From NCBI RefSeq assembly GCF_036227225.1, contig NZ_CP109444.1, positions 4,569,501 through 4,633,500 on the forward strand: 64,000 nucleotides of DNA, in the 5' to 3' direction. This document shows, piece after piece, positions 16,633 through 23,966 of this stretch. The stretch comes from Streptomyces sp. NBC_01478 (GTDB lineage: Bacteria; Actinomycetota; Actinomycetes; Streptomycetales; Streptomycetaceae). Position 1 is the first letter of the stretch, and each line of letters begins with the position of its first letter. The translations under genes were made by a program, and so were the position numbers. The notes beneath the pieces were generated by a model. That model saw only the letters and a program-made list of their open reading frames with translations. It searched no databases and was not told the DNA's origin.

Positions 16633-17046
16633 CTCGTGCTCCTTCCTTTTTGGGTTCTCCCGCCAGGGCCGGCGGGAGGTCGATGGCCGCCCCACGGCCG
16701 GGGAGTAGTGATGCCGTGGAGCGGCTGTCCTTGGGGGAGGGGTGCGGCCCTGCACCCGCGAGTGGGCGGGTCTGCGACTCGTCGGCAAGACGCTCGTGTC
16801 CTCGCGCATGTTGGTCTCCAGGACGCGCTGATCCAGTTCGTACAGACATGCGCGGCAGACGTAGAAGGCCGCGTGCATGCCGCTCGACTGGACAGGCCCG
16901 ATCCACGTCACCTCGACGTCGTCACGTCCGCACCACAGCCAGCACTCGCCGCTGGGCAACCACTCGCGGCGGTCCCAGAGCGCGTATCTCGGTGTGTTGC
17001 CGGGTGACGGGGTCGATGTCGCGACGGGTAGGACGGAAGACCACAT
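16465..17046 (-). CDS. Cys-rich reading frame continuous with the peptide gene
   Basis: The frame is open from ATG 17046 down to the end of the peptide gene. Its first 90 residues or so look protein-like: ALWDRREWLPSGECWLWCGR, EVTWIGPVQSSG and YVCRACLYELDQRVLE, with C-x-x-x-C and C-x-x-C pairs that could bind zinc. The following stretch (about residues 90-138) is rich in Arg, Pro and Ser and looks non-coding. Either this is a separate small zinc-ribbon-like gene that lost its stop codon, or a 193-residue protein of which the peptide is the C-terminus. The strong internal ribosome binding site favours two separate products. Confidence 0.3.
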   Translation of the reverse strand: MWSSVLPVATSTPSPGNTPRYALWDRREWLPSGECWLWCGRDDVEVTWIGPVQSSGMHAAFYVCRACLYELDQRVLETNMREDTSVLPTSRRPAHSRVQGRTPPPRTAAPRHHYSPAVGRPSTSRRPWRENPKRKEHEMEELTTPPPARSGLLVAVTELTAVHDRYDSLRSDNQGSSGDAPWPGGDGNLHDSE

Positions 17047-17088
17047 CGGGATCGGGCAGCGGAGTCGGTCGCAGCGAATGTCGTCCCT

Positions 17089-17579
17089 TCACGCGACCGC
17101 CAGGATCAGCGGCTCGGGCTCAGCCACGCTTCCGCGCTTCGGCCGACGCGCGAAGAACCGGCGCAGAACGGCGGCTCGTATGGCAGGCGCTGTCATGGGC
17201 AGCTCGATCTCCGCCCATACGTGCTTGCCGTGTTCAGATGGCGCCCAGGCACAACGCAAGGCGAGAAGATCGACCAGCGCCAGCCCTCTACCGTTCTCGT
17301 CTTCGTCTTGGGCCCAACTCATCTGCGGGGCTGATGAGTTGCCGTCGAGGACATCGATCACCAGGGATCCAGACCGGAGGTAGAGCGTGACGGTGACAGG
17401 CCCCTTCCCGTGGACCACGGCATTGGTGATGAGTCGGATGCGACCAGGCGTATGGCGTCAGCTTTCTCGTCGTCCATCGGCACGCCCCACGTACGGACCT
17501 GGTCGATGACCTTGCGCCGGGCGAAGGGCACGTCGCTTTCCGTACTGGCGAGGACGAATCGATGGACGATCGTGGACAT
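17089..17579 (-). pseudogene. Frameshifted anti-sigma-like ATP-binding protein
   Basis: The N-terminal half (MSTIVHRFVLASTESDVPFA to AIRLVAS, from ATG 17579) and the C-terminal half (VVHGKGPVTVTLYLRSGS to NGRGLALVDLLA) lie in different frames. Aligning with the family pattern ELITNAVVHGKG, a single base is missing beside 17433 on the plus strand, exactly in the N-box Glu codon. If real, it destroys the ATPase; a sequencing error would look the same. The restored protein would be about 163 residues, normal for this family. It is divergent from an XRE/TPR regulator, the usual partner arrangement. Confidence 0.75.
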
Positions 17580-17837
17580 GTGGGGACGCCTCCGAAGAGC
17601 TGGAGAGCGGCTTCACCCCCGAAGGGGGACACGGGGAGGAAGCCGCCGATCTGAGGAACCGTTCCCGAAGCGGACGCTCTGCGCGCGCTCCTCGTTGGAC
17701 GGCTGACACTCAGTCAACGGCCCAAGCGGGCAAGGCGGAACGATTCTGGGGGGTTCCTCATGGGGACGCCCTCCCCGTACACGGACACGCGAAGTAGTCT
17801 CCCCACTACGCCGCGAGGGGATGACGGGAGTGATGAC

Positions 17838-19181
17838 GTGCCTGGTGAACCGTTGGCAGTCCACCCGCTGAGCTTCCTCCGCCACATGCGCGGATGGGGC
17901 AAGGCCGAGTTCGGCCGCCTCATGCAAGCGCACGGCAGATCACTCGGAATCCCGCTGGCGACCAACCGGACGACCGTATGGAAATGGGAGCAGGGACAGG
18001 AGCCGGACGCGGACGCCCAGCGCGTGCTCGCCGACTTGCTGTGCGTCCCGTACAAGCAGGTCCGGGAGGAAGGATGGCCCCGGTGGCTCCCGGTCTGGGA
18101 GATCGCTGGGCTCACCACGCCGTGGACCGAGGCCGGTACCGATGAAGCCTTGTCCGAACTCGTGGGGAGTGGCCGCATGGACCGCCGGGGCTTTCTCACC
18201 ATCACCGGCGCCGCCCTGACGGGCCTCGCGGCGAGCTGGGCGGACGCGCCCTCCGCCTTCGCCTCAGCGCTCAACGGCGACCAGGTCACGGACACGATGG
18301 TCTCGACGATCGAGCAGCGCATCAGCACACTCCGCACGCTCGACGACCAACTCGGAGGCGCCCGGCTCCTGGAACAGGCACGCGGTGACCTCGCCCTGGT
18401 GACTGGTCTCCTCGGCGCCGGCCGCTACACGGACAGGATTCGCGTCCGCCTCTACTCGCTGGCGGCCCGGGTGTCGCACCTGACCGGCTGGATGGCCTAC
18501 GACGCCGGCCTGCGGTCCGCCGGCCAGCACTACTACGTCGGGGCCCTGCGCAGCGCTCGAACTTCCGGAGACGACGCCTTCGGCGCCTTCATCCTCGCGG
18601 AGATGGGAGTCCAAGTCTCCGAGGCCGGACGAACCGCTGAGCGGGTCGAGCTCATCTCGACCGCCATCGACAACGCACCTCAAGCCCTGTCGCCGTACAC
18701 CCGCTCCTTCCTCTACCTGCACAAGGCCGAGGCACTGTCACGCGACGGCGACCACCGAAACGCCGGAACGGCGCTCAATCGAGCCGTATCCCTCTGGGAT
18801 CACGGCTCAGCGGAGGAGAACCCGGACTGGCTCAACTGGTTCGGCGAGGCGCAGTTGAAGTCGACCGAAGGCAAGGTCCTGTTGCGTTCCGGGCAGGTGG
18901 AGCGCGCGACGAGTTCCCTGGAGACCTCCGTGGAGAGCGCGGCTCCCCGGTACAAGGCCGTACGGTCCAGCCGCCTGGCAGAGGCACGGCTCGCCGGCGG
19001 CGACCTGGAGGGCGCTCTGGACGCCGCGAACTACGGCGCCGGGCTCCTGGAGAGCAGTGTCAGCTCCGTACGGGCTCTGGACCGCTTGAAGGAGTTCAAC
19101 GCTCGACTCGAACCGCGCAAGTCCGTCTCCGCCGTCCGCGAGTTCCGCGAGCGACTTCAGGCACTTCCCGTCGCGGCCTGA
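17838..19181 (+). CDS. XRE/TPR-type transcriptional regulator (NsdA-like)
   Basis: A regulator of about 447 residues: an N-terminal HTH (SFLRHMRGWGKAEFGRLM ... TTVWKWEQGQEPD), a short RRGFLTITGAALTGLAA segment that imitates a Tat signal but sits inside the protein, then helical TPR-like repeats to the C-terminus. This layout is common in Streptomyces regulators of development and antibiotic synthesis. I prefer GTG 17838 (GGGAG seven bases upstream, conserved PGEPLAVHPLSF follows) over ATG 17760, whose extra 26 residues are low-complexity. It is divergent from the broken ATP-binding gene, so the kinase-like partner may be lost. Confidence 0.8.
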   Translation: MPGEPLAVHPLSFLRHMRGWGKAEFGRLMQAHGRSLGIPLATNRTTVWKWEQGQEPDADAQRVLADLLCVPYKQVREEGWPRWLPVWEIAGLTTPWTEAGTDEALSELVGSGRMDRRGFLTITGAALTGLAASWADAPSAFASALNGDQVTDTMVSTIEQRISTLRTLDDQLGGARLLEQARGDLALVTGLLGAGRYTDRIRVRLYSLAARVSHLTGWMAYDAGLRSAGQHYYVGALRSARTSGDDAFGAFILAEMGVQVSEAGRTAERVELISTAIDNAPQALSPYTRSFLYLHKAEALSRDGDHRNAGTALNRAVSLWDHGSAEENPDWLNWFGEAQLKSTEGKVLLRSGQVERATSSLETSVESAAPRYKAVRSSRLAEARLAGGDLEGALDAANYGAGLLESSVSSVRALDRLKEFNARLEPRKSVSAVREFRERLQALPVAA

Positions 19182-19245
19182 CAGTCACCGTCTCGTACGA
19201 CGGGGGCCAGCCCGCCCCGCCGGATCAGTCGATCCAAGTGCCAGG

Positions 19246-20427
19246 ATGGACGGCATGACGACGATCGACGGCGAGGTTGCGGCTGGATTCGAACCGGTGC
19301 GTGAGGCATTCGAGGCGAACTTCTCCCAGCACGGGGATATCGGCGCGGCGGTGTGCGTGTACCAGTACGGCCGACCGGTGGTGGACCTGTGGGGAGGCGT
19401 CGCCGACCCCGATACCGGTCGTCCGTGGACGCGAGACACGCTGCAGCTCGTCTACTCGGCGACCAAGGGGGCGACCACGACCGCGGCACACATGCTGGCC
19501 GAGCGCGGTGCGCTGGACCTGGACGCGCCGGTGGCGAAGTACTGGCCGGAGTTCGCCGCGAACGGCAAGGCGGACATCCCGGTGCGCTGGCTGCTGTCCC
19601 ACCAAGCCGGCCTGATCACACTGGACCAACCCGTCCCGCTGAACGAGGCATTGGCCTGGCATCCGATGGCGGCCGCACTGGCCGCTCAGCGTCCCCAGTG
19701 GACTCCGGGCACGACGCACGGATACCACGGCCGGACCTGGGGCTGGCTCGTCGGCGAAGTGATCCGCCGGGTATCCGACCAGACACCGGGCCGCTTCTTC
19801 GCCGACGAGATCGCCACCCCCCTCGGACTGGACTTCTTCATCGGACTGCCGGCGGAACAACGCGACCGCGTCAGCCGCATGGTGTACCAGCGACCGGCCG
19901 TCGACCTCACCACCGTGCCCGCCGAGTCGGTTCCCGAGGAACTCCGCGAACTGGTCGCCGCCTGGCGCGACCCGACCTCGTTCAGTAACAGGGCATACGC
20001 CGTCACCGACCCCAACGAGATCGACTTCGACTCGCCCGAGGTGCAGGCCGCGGAACTCCCGGCATCCAACGGCATCGGCACTGCTCGCGGGCTGGCTCGC
20101 ATGTACGCCGCGCTGATCGGCGAGGTGGACGGCGTGCGCCTGCTCCGCCCGGAAACCTTGGCAGCGGCAACCAAGGAACAGACTGGCGGGAAGGACCAAG
20201 TGATGCTGATCCCGAGCCGATTCAGCTCCGGATACATGCTGCCCACGGAGGCCAACCCCATGACCAGCCCGAGCGCTTTCGGCCACACTGGGCGAGGGGG
20301 CTCGCTCGGCTTCGCCGACCTGGAGCACGGTATTGCCTTCGGTTACGTGATGAACAACATCATCGGAGGGGCCGACGATGTGCGTGCGGCTTCGCTGGTC
20401 GACGCGGTGCGAAGGTCGCTGATGTAG
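19246..20427 (+). CDS. Serine hydrolase, beta-lactamase/esterase family (class C fold)
   Basis: A 393-residue cytoplasmic hydrolase of the EstB/beta-lactamase type. The nucleophile motif is SATK (LVYSATKGATTTAAHML), the second motif Tyr is in YHGRTWGWLVGEV, and HTGRGGSLGFADLEHG near the end corresponds to the third box. No signal peptide is seen, so an esterase or peptidase acting inside the cell is more likely than antibiotic resistance. ATG 19255 (AGGA upstream) is an alternative start three residues later. It stands alone between regulators. Confidence 0.88.
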   Translation: MDGMTTIDGEVAAGFEPVREAFEANFSQHGDIGAAVCVYQYGRPVVDLWGGVADPDTGRPWTRDTLQLVYSATKGATTTAAHMLAERGALDLDAPVAKYWPEFAANGKADIPVRWLLSHQAGLITLDQPVPLNEALAWHPMAAALAAQRPQWTPGTTHGYHGRTWGWLVGEVIRRVSDQTPGRFFADEIATPLGLDFFIGLPAEQRDRVSRMVYQRPAVDLTTVPAESVPEELRELVAAWRDPTSFSNRAYAVTDPNEIDFDSPEVQAAELPASNGIGTARGLARMYAALIGEVDGVRLLRPETLAAATKEQTGGKDQVMLIPSRFSSGYMLPTEANPMTSPSAFGHTGRGGSLGFADLEHGIAFGYVMNNIIGGADDVRAASLVDAVRRSLM

Positions 20428-20541
20428 AGCGACACCGGCACCCTACGAGCGCACAGTGCCACAATCGGTCGCCTCACCCCGCAGGGGCGACTCAATGAGG
20501 GCAGCCACAACCAAGTTCAGTACATGGTCATCTGCCCGTAA
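20428..20541. other. Intergenic segment after serine hydrolase
   Basis: No convincing gene. The plus frame that follows the serine hydrolase stop stays open to TAA 20539 (ending NQVQYMVICP) but has no start or recognisable family. I see no terminator hairpin. Confidence 0.4.
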
Positions 20542-20904
20542 TTTCCTCTCGAAGACCTCACCGTCGCCTACACCACGCAGTCCGGCGACGAGCGTGGACT
20601 TGGAGACATCGGTCTGGTCACCGTCGTAGATGAAGAGGACGACGGTGACTCGCTGTGGCGGCTGGCGCGCGACCTCGGTAGCCGTACGAGCGGTGGTGAC
20701 CAGGCGCGTTGGATTCTCACCCAGGCGATCCGCGCCCGCGTAGGTGAGGCGCACACGGACCTGGCGTTCGCAAAGTGGGCCGCACACATTAATCGGCGCT
20801 TCGACCTCGATGCGCTCTTCGCGAATCACGACGTCCTGATGACCGGCCGGATTGCGGTGCCGGATGTACGAGCGATGATCCGCGATCCGTTGCGCAGGGT
20901 ATGA
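20542..20904 (+). pseudogene. Possible coding remnant ahead of the DUF5753 gene
   Basis: An open plus frame of about 120 codons with protein-like character (LWRLARDLGSRTSGGDQ, RWILTQAIRARVGEAHTDLA, AKWAAHINRRFDLDALFA, MTGRIAVPDVRAMIRDPL). Its stop overlaps the next gene's ATG as ATGA, the classic sign of a co-translated pair. No ATG or GTG start lies in frame after the TAA at 20539, so an upstream part seems lost. I do not recognise the family. The minus strand here also has a long open frame (20443-20964), which I consider less likely because it runs antisense into the next gene. Confidence 0.3.
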
Positions 20905-21548
20905 GCCCGGCTGATTCACCGTCAGCAACCGAGGGGAAACGTTCAGTGACCAGTTCGACCCCATGGCAACAACGACTGTCCACCGGCACGGAAGACGTCC
21001 AGGACGAGGTAATCGGCTGGTATCAGCAGACTCGGCACGGCAAGGCGTACGTCCCCAACATGATCTGGGGCACGCTCCAGACCGAGGAGTACGCGACCGT
21101 GATCCTGCGCCGCGTCGTCGACTTCCTCGGAGTTCCGGACGACGTACCGGCCGGCGTGGCCAAGCGCATGGAGCGGCAACAGGTTCTGTACGACGGTGAG
21201 CACCGCTATGACGTGGTCCTCGGTGAACAGGCCCTGTACACGAACGTTGGGGGCAGTCGGGTCATGTGCGAGCAGTTGGAGCGTCTCCTTCGCGAGATGG
21301 ACCTCCCCTCGCTCGGCCTTGGAATCCTCCCGGCTGACGCCGAGTTCGGCATCGTCCCCATGCCCGGATTCAACCTGGGTGAGGACCGCGCCCACTACGA
21401 ACTCGTCTCCTGCGGCGTGGACATCACCGCCGCCGACGAACTGGCCCTCCACCACAAGGCGTTCGACGCCCTCAGTGGTGCGGCGAGCTACGGAGGCCCG
21501 GCAAGGAAGCTGATCAGCAAGGCCCTTGCCTTCTGGAGCAACGCCTGA
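20901..21548 (+). CDS. HTH-less DUF5753 protein (Scr1-like C-terminal domain)
   Basis: A 215-residue protein consisting almost only of the DUF5753 domain (VIGWYQQTRHGKAYVPNMIW, LQTEEYATVILRRVVDFL, RMERQQVLYDG, LGILPADAEFGIVPMPGFN). The N-terminal HTH present in the homologous gene at 10903 is absent; the first 35 residues show no helix-turn-helix. It could be a naturally short family member or a truncated regulator. ATG 20901 overlaps an upstream stop (ATGA); GTG 20946 is another possible start. No DUF397 gene follows. Confidence 0.78.
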   Translation: MSPADSPSATEGKRSVTSSTPWQQRLSTGTEDVQDEVIGWYQQTRHGKAYVPNMIWGTLQTEEYATVILRRVVDFLGVPDDVPAGVAKRMERQQVLYDGEHRYDVVLGEQALYTNVGGSRVMCEQLERLLREMDLPSLGLGILPADAEFGIVPMPGFNLGEDRAHYELVSCGVDITAADELALHHKAFDALSGAASYGGPARKLISKALAFWSNA

Positions 21549-21661
21549 GCGTGAGCAGCACTGGCACCGCCGTCGGCGTCGGCCAGCGGGACCGCCGAAG
21601 CCTGGTCGGCACCAACTCCCAAGCCCCACTGTCCCATTACGCACTTATTGCACAAGAGATC

Positions 21662-21691
21662 TTCACCATTTCCGACCTGGGTCCATATGAT
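21662..21691 (+). promoter_or_regulatory. Possible promoter of secreted-protein gene
   Basis: TTCACC at 21662-21667 and TATGAT at 21686-21691 are separated by 18 bases and sit 66 bases before ATG 21758, in the least GC-rich part of the gap. Confidence 0.35.
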
Positions 21692-21757
21692 GCGGAGATC
21701 AACAGGCCCGGCCAAGGGGAGACTTGGGCGGGCCTCTCAGGTTCCTGTGGGGGTTTC

Positions 21758-22606
21758 ATGCGTATACGCGTTGCGGCCGGCGTCGTCTCCGGTGCTGTCG
21801 TTCTGTCCGCGCTCGCCCTTCCGGTTGCCGCTCAGGCGGCGGAGCGTACGGGTGCGTCGGCGAAGCTGAGTTCCTTTGCCTCGACGGCCGTTCAGCCCAG
21901 AGACTCCCTGGGCAACACCAAGTTCTCGCACGCGGTCGTCAACGGTGGCAAGGACATCGTCCTCGGCACCACCGGCACGAAGTCCGTCACCGTCACGTAC
22001 ACCGCCACGGACCAGAACGGCGTCGCCCTCACCGAGGCCTTCCTGTGGCAGGGGACGGACAGTTCGACCACGGACGGCATCACCGGTGGGCTGGGGACGG
22101 ACGACGACCCCGACTGCACGGAGACGGCCACCCAGGGGACGTACACCTGCAAGGCCGTCTTCAACATCCACCCCGCCACCGACATGAAGGACAACGGCGT
22201 AGCCGGGACCTGGAAGCTGTTCCTGGGGGCCTGGGACCTGTACGCGAACGCCAGTTACAACGACGACGTCGCCACCGCATCGATCAAGAAGGCCTCCACG
22301 CTCACCGCCAACGCCACGCCCGAGCCGGTCAAGAAGGGCAAGACCATCACCGTCACGGGCAAGCTCGCCCGCGCGAACTGGTCGACGGGCAAGTACGCGG
22401 GCTACGTGTCCCAGCCCGTGAAGCTGCAGTTCCGCAAGAAGAGCAGCAGCACCTACACCACCCTCAAGACAGTCAAGACCAACAGCACCGGCGTTCTGAA
22501 GACCACCACCAAGGCCACGGTCGACGGGTACTACCGCTACGTCTTCGCCGGCACCGCCACCACCGCCGCGGCGACCGCACCCGGCGACTTCGTCGACGTC
22601 AGGTAG
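21758..22606 (+). CDS. Secreted protein of unknown function
   Basis: A 282-residue exported protein. The signal peptide is clear (RIRVAAGVVSGAVVLSALAL, cleavage likely after AQA). The mature part is Thr/Ser/Lys-rich with repeated beta-strand patterns (GTKSVTVTYTATDQNGVAL; PEPVKKGKTITVTGKLARAN; PVKLQFRKKSSSTYTTLKTV), resembling two Ig-like or calcium-binding-type beta domains. A Cys pair (DPDCTETATQGTYTCKA) may form a disulphide. I chose ATG 21758 because it begins the signal peptide; upstream in-frame codons are not conserved-looking. Function unknown. Confidence 0.78.
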   Translation: MRIRVAAGVVSGAVVLSALALPVAAQAAERTGASAKLSSFASTAVQPRDSLGNTKFSHAVVNGGKDIVLGTTGTKSVTVTYTATDQNGVALTEAFLWQGTDSSTTDGITGGLGTDDDPDCTETATQGTYTCKAVFNIHPATDMKDNGVAGTWKLFLGAWDLYANASYNDDVATASIKKASTLTANATPEPVKKGKTITVTGKLARANWSTGKYAGYVSQPVKLQFRKKSSSTYTTLKTVKTNSTGVLKTTTKATVDGYYRYVFAGTATTAAATAPGDFVDVR

Positions 22607-22646
22607 GCACGCCTCCAGTCTCCGGCAGCACCGCACGTCAGCACTC

Positions 22647-22684
22647 CGGTGCCGGGCCGCCATGCATCGCGGCGCCCGGCACCG
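22647..22684 (+). terminator. Rho-independent-type hairpin after secreted-protein gene
   Basis: Perfect 11-base arms CGGTGCCGGGC (22647-22657) and GCCCGGCACCG (22674-22684) with a 16-base loop, 41 bases after the stop codon. No U-tract, as usual in Streptomyces. Confidence 0.7.
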
Positions 22685-22725
22685 TCCCATTTCCCCACCC
22701 CGGCACCGTCCCATTTCCCCACCCC
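22678..22725. repeat. 24-bp exact tandem duplication
   Basis: The 24-base unit starting GGCACCGTCCCATTTCCCC occurs twice head to tail (22678-22701 and 22702-22725). The first copy uses the right arm of the terminator hairpin, so the duplication may have arisen by replication slippage there. Confidence 0.85.
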
Positions 22726-22942
22726 ACCACCGCCGAGTAAGAGATCTACGTGAACCGCCGGGAGGGTCTCCCGGCGTCCCCGATCTTCTGTGTACCGTCC
22801 TCCCTTGTGTTGATCGGTGATCACTCAACCACCGTTCTACGCGCGAAGATTCACCACAGTCAGCGACATCCGCAGCACCCGCACCCCCCGTTCATTCCAC
22901 CCCCCACTCATGGAATCCCCCCACTTCACGGAGGTTCACCGG

Positions 22943-23881
22943 ATGCCCAGCCTTGGCAAGTTCACGTCACGTCGTAGGCTCACCACCGCTCTCACCGTGT
23001 TCGGCATGCTGGCCACGGGAGCAGCGGTTCAGGCCGCCGCCGTCGCCCCCGCCGCCGCGGCCACCACGCACCGCGTCCTGTTCGACGACGGCCACGCCGA
23101 GGAGGCGGGCAACGCGGACTGGATCATCTCCACGAGCAAGCCCGACCCGCTGTCCCAGGACTCCTCCCCCTCCTCCGACAAGGACTGGACCGGAGCGCTC
23201 TCCTCGTGGGGCATCGCGCTGCAGCAGACCGGTGACTACAGCCTCAAGACCGCGACCAGCGCGCTGACTTACGGGGGTTCGTCGGCGAACGACCTGTCGA
23301 ACTTCGACACGCTCGTGCTGCCCGAGCCCAACATCAAGTTCACGACCGCCGAGAAGACCGCCATCATGAACTTCGTGAAGGCCGGCGGCGGGCTCTTCAT
23401 GATCTCCGACCACACCGGGTCCGACCGCAACAGCGACGGCTACGACGCGGTCCAGATCCTGAACGACCTGATGACCAACAACAGCGTTGACTCCACGGAC
23501 CCGTTCGGGTTCTCCATCGACTCGCTGAACATCAGTTCCGGATATCCGGCCGCCATCAGCGACAGCAGCGACCCGGTGCTGCACGGCTCCTTCGGTACCG
23601 TCACCAAGAGCCTCATCGCCAACGGCACCACCGCCACGATCAAGCCCGCCGACAACTCCGCCGCCAAGGGGCTGCTGTACCGCAGCGGTTACTCCGGCAA
23701 CACCGGCGCCTTCTTCGCGACCAGCACCTTCGGGAGCGGCAAGGTCGCGTTCTGGGGCGACAGTTCGCCGGTCGACGACGGCACCGGGCAGTCCGGCAAC
23801 ACGCTCTACGACGGCTGGAACGACACCGGCGCCACCAACGCCGCCCTCGCCCTCAACGCCACGGAGTGGCTCTCCTCGTGA
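22943..23881 (+). CDS. Secreted protein with GATase-like/DUF4350-type domain
   Basis: A 312-residue exported protein. ATG 22943 follows GGAGG at 22930-22934 and opens a signal peptide with a twin-arginine-like patch (GKFTSRRRLTTALTVFGM), probably cleaved after AAAA. The mature part has an alternating alpha/beta pattern: RVLFDDGHAEEAG, NFDTLVLPEPNIKFT, IMNFVKAGGGLFMISDH, GKVAFWGDSSPVDDGT, as in class-I glutamine-amidotransferase-like or DUF4350 proteins that sense or hydrolyse small ligands. A DHTGSDRN loop may bind metal. Catalytic identity not clear. Confidence 0.75.
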   Translation: MPSLGKFTSRRRLTTALTVFGMLATGAAVQAAAVAPAAAATTHRVLFDDGHAEEAGNADWIISTSKPDPLSQDSSPSSDKDWTGALSSWGIALQQTGDYSLKTATSALTYGGSSANDLSNFDTLVLPEPNIKFTTAEKTAIMNFVKAGGGLFMISDHTGSDRNSDGYDAVQILNDLMTNNSVDSTDPFGFSIDSLNISSGYPAAISDSSDPVLHGSFGTVTKSLIANGTTATIKPADNSAAKGLLYRSGYSGNTGAFFATSTFGSGKVAFWGDSSPVDDGTGQSGNTLYDGWNDTGATNAALALNATEWLSS

Positions 23882-23902
23882 GCGACCACCGGTACTGAGC
23901 GA

Positions 23903-23945
23903 GCGACTCCGGCTGCGGGAAAATCGTTCCCCGAGCCGGAGTCGC
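23903..23945. terminator. Bidirectional terminator between convergent genes
   Basis: Perfect 12-base arms GCGACTCCGGCT (23903-23914) and AGCCGGAGTCGC (23934-23945), extended inward by GCGGG/CCCCG around a short A-rich loop. It separates the plus-strand secreted protein from the minus-strand esterase-like gene. Confidence 0.8.
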
Positions 23946-23966
23946 ACCCGCTCACGCCTATGCCCT

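Noticed and set aside
18178..18240. Tat-like signal RRGFLTITGAALTGLAA in the XRE/TPR regulator
   Set aside because: It lies about 114 residues inside a DNA-binding protein, and similar segments occur in related cytoplasmic regulators; not a secretion signal.
20443..20964. Minus-strand open frame of 173 codons
   Set aside because: Codon use is acceptable in its middle, but it runs antisense into the DUF5753 gene and covers a plus frame whose stop is coupled to that gene; no family or ribosome binding site supports it.
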